Source of the DNA: Deltaproteobacteria bacterium
GTDB lineage: Bacteria; Myxococcota_A; UBA9042; PHBI01
Direction of reading: 5' to 3'
DNA: 49,637 nucleotides
Assembly: GCA_016792665.1 (NCBI GenBank)
Contig: JAEUKJ010000512.1
Location: 1-49,637, forward strand
Shown piece by piece: positions 27,501 through 35,998 of the stretch; positions within the stretch are counted from its first letter, which is position 1; the number at the start of each line of letters is the position of its first letter. The translations under genes were made by a program, and so were the position numbers. The notes beneath the pieces are model-generated. The model did no database searches, was not told the origin of the DNA, and saw nothing but the letters and a program-made list of their open reading frames with translations.

Positions 27501-28183
27501 ACCGGGGCGGCGATGCGCGACGCGGCGGTCGCGGGGTCGACGATGAGGGTGCCGAGGACCTTGGTCTCGGTGTCCTTGGTGGCGCGCAAGACGTAGGTAG
27601 TCGACGCGGTCGGCGCGACGTCGCGATAGCCCTCGTGCACCGCGAAGGCGACGTTCGCATCGACCCGCGCGCGGCCTTCGGAGAACGACTTCTGGCGCTG
27701 CGCGCAGAGCGCCGCGGGGAGGATGTTCGTGCTCGGGCAGGGGGCGGTCGCGGTCAGGGTCGCGCGGAGGCGCTGCGCGAAGGTGGCCTGGGTGACGACG
27801 GGATCGTAGTCCTCGAAGAGGCCGTTGAGCGCGTCGAGGGTCTCGAGCAGGCGCTGCGTCTCGGTCGGGGCGGCGTAGCGCGCCTGGATCTCTGCGACGC
27901 TGCGGACCTCCCCGAAGCGGAAGGGGCCGTCGATGACCTGGCCGTTCCGCTCGAGGGTGATGTCCCACCCGGGGAGGAAGCCGGCGAGGCTCTCGTCGTT
28001 CTTGCCCCAGAAGAGGTAGTAGGCGTCGGTCGGGGTCAGGCCCGTCACCTGCGCCGCCTCGGGCGCGGTGTAGCCGTAGAAGAAGAAGCGCGGGTCCTTG
28101 GTGTCGGCGTGCGCGGAGGTGCCGCACACGAGGGTGGCGAACAAGAGCGCGAGGGTGCCAGTGCGTGTCGTTCGGTGGGTCAT
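24548..28183 (-). CDS. Large secreted protein of unknown function (fibronectin-like beta domains)
   Basis: A 1211-aa exported protein. The N-terminal signal (MTHRTTRTGTLALLFATLVC, ending SAHA) leads to a mature region starting DTKDPRFFFYGYTAPEAAQV. The body is beta-rich with paired cysteines and repeated Ig or fibronectin III-like stretches (for example PPAPWDVQVEAETSSTW and TGTLSWKPPGSAIAGIIVQV). A single calcium-type loop, DTDGDGFADATE, lies near residue 545. I recognise no enzyme family. I chose ATG 28183 because GAGG lies 8 bases before it; ATG 28189 is only 2 bases from it. It follows the 1929-aa gene by 10 bases and overlaps the next gene by four, so the three large proteins are made together. 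Confidence 0.83.
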   Translation of the reverse strand: MTHRTTRTGTLALLFATLVCGTSAHADTKDPRFFFYGYTAPEAAQVTGLTPTDAYYLFWGKNDESLAGFLPGWDITLERNGQVIDGPFRFGEVRSVAEIQARYAAPTETQRLLETLDALNGLFEDYDPVVTQATFAQRLRATLTATAPCPSTNILPAALCAQRQKSFSEGRARVDANVAFAVHEGYRDVAPTASTTYVLRATKDTETKVLGTLIVDPATAASRIAAPVGLEDVSSQQQRCDVPGLKQSGVLALAWDSPFVPPKPAPGSPDPIPTEAPLLSHNLAGYLVLASTGPCEGTPPAVDLATLARTASLDTAGRPVIPGFVSLADTLIQAGRRPAIDSAAGRRLAPADFNDALPPAGSVGWNPPGFPTDAQASTWRATYASLLASAEVVTARGLKPAQRVCVYVAPVDRAGQIGSTAAVATRVADFEKPPAPWDVQVEAETSSTWNGNGYVIEDTFALVWEPVEVQTTLARDGSVACNPNEASSTQRLVLASEATDCGKPDKETRINLDVEEYLVYRFTSPREVNGFFDTDGDGFADATERTSDLDPGTACTESATPSGPDAVSRLLARIPASRVEFEVGSNRRILRFQDPTPAASKDEVFWYAIASRGKNGWVGAPGAPVRGVFHDKRPAPRPALESITYGSCEPTVVPFDPFYNSVVVARDLTDDARAKDGTLRLYCLDLPRGPYDPIARMVSGYLGAARFTLDKYNTLRPYVRSDEENNSALLDTLALLWTSRLRAQDPCLVYAEVVDVNGRVVATSDPLTDLAIENRDGRIGLNLIDGCTAGPPSPIQPGAVIDAPIKIGLPVGTPAEVCGDISFESDGQLFKLGTICGSDQYTLKLPDLGGELQCYALTVTGPNKVLGMPLYLPCVKAKTTIPPGPPSLWKLDLPPDQATGTLSWKPPGSAIAGIIVQVEETTTGAFKTAFLTPSALGPNDTFTGDIELGGLLPAGTTQQWCVKARSLSAASTGDTGGMTSDWVGPLCGSRVPAGTSLPSYLPWPAMPAPGVGATLTASYLPREGVPVVKVGTFDPKEIWPDSTDPDAEVGVCGPETLPDCYLNPPDNVPTDSCIAPHRNAHARCIDICGVLNKAAGGLTNFMGYRQVWDAALATWGPFIQVTPVLGGPFCFFGNEFASGRQKFGLMDPSFIAARFATEPNAPATYELAFVDRYPHEPGTKIRYAFVRFGPEGQIVETQFSTELQIPAEDAP

Positions 28184-28193
28184 GCTCATGTCC

Positions 28194-31100
28194 TCAGTCG
28201 ATCCCGCTGGTGCTGACGCCGTCGACCTTCAGGCTGCCCTTCACGAGCCGCGCGGTGGCGCTGACGTCGACGGTGGCGCAGCCGCTGTCGTTGCGGATGT
28301 TCTGGACCGAGGTCCAGGTGTCCTCGTCGCAGGAGAAGCCGATGCCGCCGCCGGCGAAGAACTCGCCGGTGCCGTTGAACTCGCCCTGGCCGTCGCTGGA
28401 CTCGGTGTACTCGGCGCCGACGCGCACGGCGCCGCGGATGGCGACGAAGCACAGCGCCTTGCCGGTGACGGAGCCGCCGAACATGCCACCGAGCTTCGTC
28501 TGGCTCTCGGAGCGGAAGAACCAGAGCGCGGCCTCGGCGCCGAACGCGATCTTCAGCATGCAGCCGGCCGAGATGAAGGGGATCTGCACGCTGCCGTGGG
28601 CGAAGGCGCCGAGGAAGGACGAGGTCGGGTTGGTCGGGATGGAGATGAACTTGCCGGCCTCGGGGTCCAACGACTTCAGCACGTTGAAGTTGCAGGTACG
28701 CCCGGCGAAGAAGGCGACCTCGGCGTTGACGCTCTCGAAGACGGCCTGGGCGCGTGCGCCGATGTAGGTCTCCTCGGCGCCGGCGCCGGCCGCGAAAGCG
28801 ATGTTCCTCAGCTTGAAGCTGCCGACCTCGAGCGCGCCGGTCGTGTTGATGCCGCCGAAGAGGCCGATGGGCGTGCCGTCGTCGATCGCGAAGCCGAGGG
28901 TGAGCTTGCTGATCTTGAGCCCGCCCGTGCCGAACTCGAAGGGCAGGTTCGAGGCACTGATGGAGACGTCGAAGGCGTTCGAGAGATCATTCTCGGTGCT
29001 GCCACACGCGGCCGCCTTGCCGTTGGCAAGCCACGACTCGACCTTCATCTGGGCGTCGAACGCGAAGCTCGACTTCTTGTTCTCGGTCTTCTTGGCGTCG
29101 GCCTCGGTGTCGTTCTTGCCCTTGTTCATGTCGAAGTGGGCGTCGACCTGGAGGCCCATGATCTGGTTGCCGAGGATGTCGGCGAAGCCCTTGATGGATG
29201 CGGCCTTGATCGGGAAGTCGCCGAAGGCGGCAGTAACGCCGTTCAAGAGACCGGAGAGCTGCGAGTGGACCGCGTCGAAGGCCGCCTGGATGACGCGCGA
29301 GAGCTGATCGAGCAGCATGTTGATGAGCGCGTTGGCCTTGTCCTCGAGGAAGGACAGGTTGTCGGTCACGAGCTTGATGACCTCGTCGACGACCTCGCTG
29401 TTCACCACGAGGGTCGTGATGTGCTTGAGCAGCTCCTCCTTCTTGGGCAGCGGGACGAGCGCGAAGGCCTTGGCGAGCTCGGCACCGACCGCGGTCTCGA
29501 TGGAGCCGATGAGGGCGTGGACCGGGTCGGCGAGCTTCTGACCGACGGCGTAGAGGAAGCTCTTGTTGCCGACGCGCCAGGTGCTCTGGCCGACGCCGAG
29601 CAGCGCGCTCGCCGCTTTGGCGACGTTGTCCATTTCGGCCTGGAGGTCGACCTGCGGGAGGACGGGTACGTCGCTGGCGGCGTCGTTGACCTGCTTGCCG
29701 AGCTCGCCGAGCTTGTCACCCAACGCCTTCAAGACGGCCTTGGTCTGCTCGAGCTTGGTCTGGAACTTGGCGATCGGCCCTGAGGGATCGGTGAGGCTCG
29801 TGACGGCGCTTTCGAGCGCGCTCTTGGCGCTGCCGATGGCGACGCTGATCTTGTCGATGAACTCGGTCGCCTTCTTGGCGAGCTTGACGAGCTTCTCGCT
29901 CGTAGGACCGAGGGTCTTCGCGCAGAAGGACAGCTCGTTGGGCTTCGTGGGGTCGCCGCTGATGAGCTTCTTGTAGACGTTGTCGACCTTCTCTTTGACG
30001 AACTTGCCAAGCACCTCGAGGTCGATGAAGAGCTTGGCCAGGTCCTTCGTGTCGACCTTGTTGCCCATGAGGGTCGGGTTGCCGAGCAGCGACTGGACGG
30101 CGTTGCCTATCGCACCGTTGCCCGTCTTGGCGAGGGTGTCGGCGACCGCATAGATCTTCGTCTTGAGGCCCTCGAGCTGGATGAGGATGGGGTTGACCTT
30201 CGTGTCGCACTTGAAGAGCGGTGAGTCCGAGATGTTCAGCGCGGTCTTCAGGTTGGCGAGCGCCGACTGAGCGGTGGTGATCTTGCTGTCGATCGAGATC
30301 TTGAGCTCACCGATCTTGGCGGAAGCCGTCTTGGTCGTGGCTCCCAGGTCGGTGAGGAAGGTGTTCGCGCTGTTGATCGCATTGGTCGCGTTGGTGAGGA
30401 CGGCGGAGACGCCGTTGTCGGCCAACGACTTCAGCGTGTTCTTCGCTTCGATGGTCCCACCGCGGGCCGCGGAGTAGATGCCTGGCAGGACATCATAGAG
30501 AGCGTAGAGCGCCTGGTCGGGGCCTGCGAGGACGGCGCCGACCGCCTTGTCGACGAGGCCCGAGAGCGGCGCGAAGACGGCGGAGATCGCCTGCTGAGCC
30601 AAGGTCTGGACCTGCGTCACTGCGCTGGCCGCGAGGTCGAGGAGGCTACCGACCTGGAGGCCGTTGAACAGCGCCTCGATGGCGGAGGTGAGGGCGTCCT
30701 TCAGCGCGGGCCCGAAAGCCCCCTTGGCAACCGCCGCGAGGTCCTTCACCGCTCCCCGCAGCCCGTTGAGCCCGGTGTTCATCGGCCTTCCCGTGATGCC
30801 GACATTGACGAGGAAGTCGTCGATGCGGTCGAGCGTCGCGGGGTCGTTGAGGTCGATCTTGATCGACGGGATGCTGGGAATGCTGATCTTGCGAAGGTCG
30901 GCGTCGACCCCCATCGAGAAGCGGGTCGCATCGGAGGTGACGAAGGGCACCGCGCTCTTGAGCGACGCGACCTTGAGGTCGGTCTCGCCGTCCTTCGGGT
31001 CGGGCTCGCCGTTGAGCGGCAAGCGCTTCGAGGCGACGAAGCGGCCCGAGGTCTGGCCGTCCCGCGGTTGCCACTTCACGCTGCCGCCGAGCTCGAAGAC

Positions 31101-33983
31101 CCACTGCGTCTTGGCGCGAACGATGAGGCTATTGACGATGGCCTTCTGCACCTCGCTGGCGTTGGCCTCGTGCGAGGTCACGGCGAACATCGGGAGGAGC
31201 GTGCTGTTGTCGGCGCTGTTCCACCGGGCTGCCCATGAGGCCTCGGGCGTGAAGCCCTTGGGAACGACCAGGCTCGGGGCACCGACCAACGCCGTGCCGG
31301 ACTGGACGTTCTGGAGACGGAGGCGCACGTCGGCGGCCTCCCAGAAGGGAAGGAGGAGTTGGGCGCCGAAGTCGAACCAGCCGCGGTTGGTCTCGGCCGG
31401 GTCGAAGCCGAGCTTCAGATCGTCCGCGCTCGTGTGGACGCGGAACCCGGGGTCGGTGTCGGTCTTCTCGAGGCGCGACAGGATCGGCGCGAGCTTCGCG
31501 CCGGTCGGGGTGCCGGCGGGCGTCCAGGTCGCCGCGAGCTCGACGTCTTTGGCGAGGCTCGCGATGGTGACGCCGCCGCCGGCCTGGAGCTCTCGCGGGT
31601 TGGTGCTGCACTGGGTGTCGCCGCCCTTCGGGACGAAGCCGATCGACGTGATGCCGAACGGCGTCTTCCAGGCCTTCAACGACTGCGGCGTCAGCTTGCC
31701 GAAGTCGACGAGGCCGCCCGCGAGCTGCCCCGTGCAGGTGAGGCCGAGGCTCACAAACGGAACGGAGAACTCGCCGTGACCATGCACGGTCACGCCGCCA
31801 TCGATCCAGGTCGTGGGCGCCAGCGTGTTGTCGACGAGGCCGAAGGCGAAGCGGCTGAACGCGAGGGCGTAGCCGTAGACCTGCGGCTGCGGGGCGGTGG
31901 CGACGTCGGTGTTGAAGACGCCGGTGACCGTGCTGCGCACGACGAACTTGGCGCCATTGTTCGCGGGGATGTTCTGCACGTCGTACTGGCCGGCCGTCCC
32001 GGTCGGGAACGCGATGGACAGGCGCGACGCGGCGAGCAAGCGGCCGAGCCCGGGGTCGGGTTGGTTCTGGGCGTCGGCGTAGACCTCGGGCCCGAGGTTC
32101 AGGCCGGCGAAGAAGCCGTTGCCGCGCTTGACCTCGGGATCGGTGAGGGGCGCTGCCCGCACGGGGACGCCGATGGTCTCGCCCTCGCTTGCCACGGTCT
32201 CGGCGCGCCACGATCCGAGGAGCGCCAACGCGGGGTTTCCGGACGCGGCGTCGAGCGCGAAGCCCGGCAGGACGAGCGTGTTGCTGGCGTTGATGTCGCC
32301 AGCGCGCAGAAAGGTCGGGCGCTGGACGTTGTCGGCGGTGACGGTCGGGCCCCAGCCGATCTCGGCCGCGGACTGCTGGACGTCGGCCAGCACCGCGCCG
32401 TCAGCGCCGACGCCGACGTTGTAGCGGCCGCGGACCGTGCGCGTCTCGATCTTGCGGATCGCCCCCGAGCCCGAGCCGCAGCCGGGGCAGGCCGTCTTCT
32501 GCTCGAGGTCGAAGCCCACGATCGGAAGGACCTGAGCGTCCAGGCGGCCGTGCTCGATCTTGATGCGCGTGTCGTCGCCCCACTGGAGATCGCCGCGCGG
32601 AAACGCGGTGGCGCCGTGACCACCGAAGGACCGATAGGCGAGGTCGGCGCTGAGCCCGTCCGCCGTCACCGTGATGGCCTGGTCTGGGACGCCGGCGCCC
32701 GCGAGGAAGACGTCGTTCGAGCGCGGGCCGTCCTTCGCGTAGTGCCGCGTATCGAGCAGATGGACCGGCGAGCGACGCAGGTAGCGCGTGTCGACCGGGA
32801 CGCCGCCGACACCGAACCGGCCCGAGACGAAGAGCTGGTCGAAGCGGAAGCCGAGAGGGACCTCGCGCGTGATGATCTGGTAGTAGGTGCCGGCGGGGGT
32901 GGCGGCGGTGATCGCGTCGATGCCGGCGACCGGGGTGGGGTCGACCACCGGGAACTGAATCCACGACTGACCGCGTGGGTTGGCGAGGTAGGTGTCGCGG
33001 TCGCGGCCGGGCTCGCCGACATAGGTCTCGATGTCGAGGCTCGCCTCGCGGTGCGCGGTGACGCCGGCCGGCAGCTTCACCCACGCCTCCTGCGCGACGA
33101 TGCCGCCCGAGCCGACCTTGAAGGTCAGCTTGCTCGGCAGGCCGCCGGCCCAGTCGGTGTAGATGGTCTTGACGGGCTGGTTCCGGACCCCGCTCACGAC
33201 GAGGTCGTACTCGCCCGTGAACGGGTCGAGGGTCGGGGTCGCGCACACGCGGCCGAACGCGCTTGATTCGATGATCGTCGAAGCTTCGCCGAGGCGGTCG
33301 CCGAAGTCGTAGCGCACCCCGATGAGCTCGTAGTCGTCGCCGCAGAGGGTGCTCGTGACGGCAGCGCCGACCCCGTAGACCGCCTGGGCCGCGAGGCCGC
33401 CGAACGCGACCTTGCCGGAGAGCACGCCGTAGAGCTTCGAGGCGGCGAACGTCCGGGTCGCCGTGTTGTTGTCGACCTCGCTGTAGGTCGCGCCACCTTC
33501 GTCGATGCTGCCGAACGGCGCGGCGTCTCCGACGGGGTCGATGACGACCGTGGCGGTGAAGTTGCCGCGCTTGGCCGCGCGCGTGAGCGCCGCCAGGGTG
33601 TTGCCCTGGGGCGTGACGGGGACCGAGACCCGGATGGTGTTCGGGGCTCGCGAGTTCGGGCTCTGCAGGTAGTTGCAGCCCACGTCCCACACGCCGAAGG
33701 CGCCGGCCCCGGCAGCGAAAAAGGCGAGGTCTCCGACCGTCGCGGCGACCTCGACCGAGGCGTAGCTCGCCTCTTCGCAGTAGAGGCTCTGGTCGACTTC
33801 CAGGTCGACGACCTGCGTGCCCGTCTGCCAGCGGAAGAGGTACGGATCGCCCGACAGGATGCTGTCCGTGATCCCTCGCACGCTGAGGTCGAGGCCGTCC
33901 CAGGCGTGGGCCGCCTGAGCCGCACCGACGACCCCGACGAGGGTCGCGATGAGCGGCCCGACCGTCCGATACATTGCTCGCAT
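28194..33983 (-). CDS. Giant secreted protein: beta head, long helical middle, beta C-terminus
   Basis: A 1929-aa protein that I cannot place in a family. The start at 33983 is supported by GAGGAA; the frame opens earlier at 34061 without support. A signal peptide of about 28 residues ends QAAHA. Residues about 30-1050 are beta-rich, with a CPGCGSGSG cysteine pair near 505. Residues about 1050-1580 are mostly helical and heptad-like with many Ala, Leu and Lys (ALTSAIEALFNGLQVGSLLD, TAQSALANLKTALN), suggesting a coiled coil or helical bundle. The last 330 residues are again beta-rich and resemble a barrel or sheet domain (LGGMFGGSVTGKALCF). It is first of a three-gene exoprotein operon. The layout suits a surface fibre or a large secreted complex subunit; no direct evidence of function. 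Confidence 0.83.
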   Translation of the reverse strand: MRAMYRTVGPLIATLVGVVGAAQAAHAWDGLDLSVRGITDSILSGDPYLFRWQTGTQVVDLEVDQSLYCEEASYASVEVAATVGDLAFFAAGAGAFGVWDVGCNYLQSPNSRAPNTIRVSVPVTPQGNTLAALTRAAKRGNFTATVVIDPVGDAAPFGSIDEGGATYSEVDNNTATRTFAASKLYGVLSGKVAFGGLAAQAVYGVGAAVTSTLCGDDYELIGVRYDFGDRLGEASTIIESSAFGRVCATPTLDPFTGEYDLVVSGVRNQPVKTIYTDWAGGLPSKLTFKVGSGGIVAQEAWVKLPAGVTAHREASLDIETYVGEPGRDRDTYLANPRGQSWIQFPVVDPTPVAGIDAITAATPAGTYYQIITREVPLGFRFDQLFVSGRFGVGGVPVDTRYLRRSPVHLLDTRHYAKDGPRSNDVFLAGAGVPDQAITVTADGLSADLAYRSFGGHGATAFPRGDLQWGDDTRIKIEHGRLDAQVLPIVGFDLEQKTACPGCGSGSGAIRKIETRTVRGRYNVGVGADGAVLADVQQSAAEIGWGPTVTADNVQRPTFLRAGDINASNTLVLPGFALDAASGNPALALLGSWRAETVASEGETIGVPVRAAPLTDPEVKRGNGFFAGLNLGPEVYADAQNQPDPGLGRLLAASRLSIAFPTGTAGQYDVQNIPANNGAKFVVRSTVTGVFNTDVATAPQPQVYGYALAFSRFAFGLVDNTLAPTTWIDGGVTVHGHGEFSVPFVSLGLTCTGQLAGGLVDFGKLTPQSLKAWKTPFGITSIGFVPKGGDTQCSTNPRELQAGGGVTIASLAKDVELAATWTPAGTPTGAKLAPILSRLEKTDTDPGFRVHTSADDLKLGFDPAETNRGWFDFGAQLLLPFWEAADVRLRLQNVQSGTALVGAPSLVVPKGFTPEASWAARWNSADNSTLLPMFAVTSHEANASEVQKAIVNSLIVRAKTQWVFELGGSVKWQPRDGQTSGRFVASKRLPLNGEPDPKDGETDLKVASLKSAVPFVTSDATRFSMGVDADLRKISIPSIPSIKIDLNDPATLDRIDDFLVNVGITGRPMNTGLNGLRGAVKDLAAVAKGAFGPALKDALTSAIEALFNGLQVGSLLDLAASAVTQVQTLAQQAISAVFAPLSGLVDKAVGAVLAGPDQALYALYDVLPGIYSAARGGTIEAKNTLKSLADNGVSAVLTNATNAINSANTFLTDLGATTKTASAKIGELKISIDSKITTAQSALANLKTALNISDSPLFKCDTKVNPILIQLEGLKTKIYAVADTLAKTGNGAIGNAVQSLLGNPTLMGNKVDTKDLAKLFIDLEVLGKFVKEKVDNVYKKLISGDPTKPNELSFCAKTLGPTSEKLVKLAKKATEFIDKISVAIGSAKSALESAVTSLTDPSGPIAKFQTKLEQTKAVLKALGDKLGELGKQVNDAASDVPVLPQVDLQAEMDNVAKAASALLGVGQSTWRVGNKSFLYAVGQKLADPVHALIGSIETAVGAELAKAFALVPLPKKEELLKHITTLVVNSEVVDEVIKLVTDNLSFLEDKANALINMLLDQLSRVIQAAFDAVHSQLSGLLNGVTAAFGDFPIKAASIKGFADILGNQIMGLQVDAHFDMNKGKNDTEADAKKTENKKSSFAFDAQMKVESWLANGKAAACGSTENDLSNAFDVSISASNLPFEFGTGGLKISKLTLGFAIDDGTPIGLFGGINTTGALEVGSFKLRNIAFAAGAGAEETYIGARAQAVFESVNAEVAFFAGRTCNFNVLKSLDPEAGKFISIPTNPTSSFLGAFAHGSVQIPFISAGCMLKIAFGAEAALWFFRSESQTKLGGMFGGSVTGKALCFVAIRGAVRVGAEYTESSDGQGEFNGTGEFFAGGGIGFSCDEDTWTSVQNIRNDSGCATVDVSATARLVKGSLKVDGVSTSGID

Positions 33984-34219
33984 GTCGCGTTCCTCGCGGG
34001 TCTTGCGCCCGGCACTGGTGTGATGGTCCGTGCGAGTCAACCGGAACGCGGAGACCTTCACAATACGCGTCGGGGCGAGCGCGGGGTGTCCGCAAATGGT
34101 CGCTTTATCAATGGCTTGCGAGCGCCATACGCACTTCGACGAGCCCGCGACCGGAGCGGCGACGAAGCGGGTCCGCGATAGGGAATTGGCGTGCGACGAA
34201 CCCTCAGGTCGCGGGGCGA

Positions 34220-35314
34220 CTACCCCTGCTCGAGGCTGCCTCGGACGATGCGAATCAACGCCGTGCGCGAGGGGGCGCCGAGCTTCGCGCAGGCCGACTT
34301 CAGGTGCGAGGCCACGGTCGATGCCGGAATGCCGAGCTCATACGCGATGAGCTTGTTCGAGTGCCCGTGCGACGCGGCGCGTGCGACGGCTGCCTCGCGC
34401 TCGGTGAGCTTGGCCACGGGCGTGCTCGGCACGTTGGCGCGCGCGAGGTAGAAGCGGCGGCCGTCGCGATCGAACTGATCGACCAGCGACCAGCGTCCCT
34501 CTGCGAGGCCGGTCCAGACCTCGGTCGCGACGCGACCATCGCTGCGCTGCTTGGCGCGGGCGTTGTCGATGGCGACGACCCGCTCGCGCAGGCTCTCGAG
34601 GGCGACCTTGTCGCGCACGACTGGGTCGACGTGCTGGAGGCGCCCCTGGGGATCGACGATGACCTCGGCACCGTCCGATCCGACGCGCCCGCGCAGCCTC
34701 CTCAAGAGGCGATGGCCGGCCGCGATGTGGGCCCCGAGACGGCTCCAGAGGCCGGCTTCGGCCGGGGGAACGTCGCCGGCGGCGACCTCGGGCATGTTGG
34801 CCAGCAGCACCGCGCCGCGCCCCTCGGCGTCGATCCCCCCGACGTTGAACGAGTCCGGATAGAGGAATCGCTCTCCGCCCGGGGGGAGGCTCTTGACCTG
34901 CCGGTCGCCGAGGCGGCGCAGGTGGAACTGCGAGTAGCCGCGCTCGGCGCACGATGCGACGTAGTCGCTGTAGGTGGCACTCTTCGAGGCGGCCGCGGCC
35001 CACACCTCGGTCGCGTAGCAGACCGACGTCAGCGAGTGGAGGAGCCGCTTGTGCTCGTCGTCCATGGGGTCCATGAACGTGTCCCACCAATCGCGACGCC
35101 AGCGCTCTTCCCACGCGTCGACCCCGCCGACCAACATCGGGCGTTCGAGCAGGGGACCATCATCGCGATGGAGGTCGACGAAGTACGCGTGCACTCCCTG
35201 GCCAAAGGGCATGAGTGGCACGGCGGCCTCGGCCACCCCGCGGAGCCAGCTCACCTCGTCCTGTTCGACCCGGTAACAGGCTTCGATGAAGGCGACGTAG
35301 TCACGATCGGACAT
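34220..35314 (-). CDS. LuxR-type (GerE helix-turn-helix) transcriptional regulator
   Basis: A 364-aa regulator. The C-terminal 60 residues are a LuxR/GerE domain: LTEREAAVARAASHGHSNKLI, then YELGIPASTVASHLKSACAKL. The N-terminal 280 residues are a sensory region with no recognised family; there is no receiver aspartate pattern, so it is not a standard response regulator. The start overlaps the end of the small LuxR gene upstream by 14 bases. It lies directly upstream of the three-gene giant exoprotein operon and shares its strand. The gap of 236 bases to that operon may contain its target promoter, but I see no clear operator. Confidence 0.88.
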   Translation of the reverse strand: MSDRDYVAFIEACYRVEQDEVSWLRGVAEAAVPLMPFGQGVHAYFVDLHRDDGPLLERPMLVGGVDAWEERWRRDWWDTFMDPMDDEHKRLLHSLTSVCYATEVWAAAASKSATYSDYVASCAERGYSQFHLRRLGDRQVKSLPPGGERFLYPDSFNVGGIDAEGRGAVLLANMPEVAAGDVPPAEAGLWSRLGAHIAAGHRLLRRLRGRVGSDGAEVIVDPQGRLQHVDPVVRDKVALESLRERVVAIDNARAKQRSDGRVATEVWTGLAEGRWSLVDQFDRDGRRFYLARANVPSTPVAKLTEREAAVARAASHGHSNKLIAYELGIPASTVASHLKSACAKLGAPSRTALIRIVRGSLEQG

Positions 35315-35690
35315 CGGGATCCTCGCGCCGCGACGGGACGGCGAGCTCTGACCGGGTGAGGAGCGCCACGAGCTCGGCGCGGGAGCTGACGCCCAGGCGG
35401 CGGTAGATCCCTTCGACCTGCTTGGCGACGGTGCGCGGGGAGGTGCCGCGGCGCACAGCGATCTCGCGGTAGCTCAGGTCCGCCAGCAGGCCGCGCGCGA
35501 TGTCCTGCTGCGCGCTCGAGAGCGGCTCGAGGAGGGGCGCGATGTCGAGCGGGTGGCTCAGGACGACGTACTCGACACCATCGATGACGCAGGTCGCGGC
35601 CGAGAGGTCCGGTGGGGGGCCGGAGACCGGGACGCGTGCCGCCGACGGCTCGGCCACGAGGGTCGTGAGGGGGACTCGACGCTTGTTCAT
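35301..35690 (-). CDS. Small LuxR-type helix-turn-helix regulator
   Basis: A 129-aa protein that is little more than a DNA-binding domain. The LuxR/GerE part is LSSAQQDIARGLLADLSYREI, then VRRGTSPRTVAKQVEGIYRRL and LVALLTR (about 58-118), preceded by about 55 residues containing a short beta segment. I chose ATG 35690; the frame extends to 35756 but lacks support there. It overlaps the larger LuxR gene by 14 bases, so the two are coupled and may act together. It is divergent from the first MopE-like lipoprotein gene. Confidence 0.83.
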   Translation of the reverse strand: MNKRRVPLTTLVAEPSAARVPVSGPPPDLSAATCVIDGVEYVVLSHPLDIAPLLEPLSSAQQDIARGLLADLSYREIAVRRGTSPRTVAKQVEGIYRRLGVSSRAELVALLTRSELAVPSRREDPDVRS

Positions 35691-35998
35691 GCCTGCCCGA
35701 GAGCTGACGTTTGCCTTGGATGCTCGGACGTTACGACGGTCCTGCGGGGTGTGCAAGGCCCCACCCTACGAAGGAAGGACGGCCCAGGAAAAGTTGCGCT
35801 CGCGCTGCTTTTTTGGTCAGACTTTCCTTGTCCAGCAACCGATGTCGACCGATGTCGACTCGCCCCCACTCGAGCTCGCCCTCTCGGGCTCGCCTCCGGT
35901 TCGTGACCGGCCCTCCCCCGTGGCCCTCGGTCCGACCGCCCACATCACGCTCGCAAGCCTCTGGGACGCCCGCCTTCGCAGTCCCTGACGGAGCCTCC
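35691..35998. promoter_or_regulatory. Divergent region between LuxR pair and MopE-like gene
   Basis: This 308-base gap should hold promoters for both directions. It contains a 10-bp direct repeat, CGATGTCGAC twice in tandem (35840-35859), each copy including the palindrome GTCGAC, and a run of six T (35809-35814) in an AT-richer stretch. These are reasonable binding sites for one of the LuxR proteins. The ribosome site ACGGAG precedes the plus-strand ATG at 35999. Frames crossing the gap are antisense or unsupported. Confidence 0.35.
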
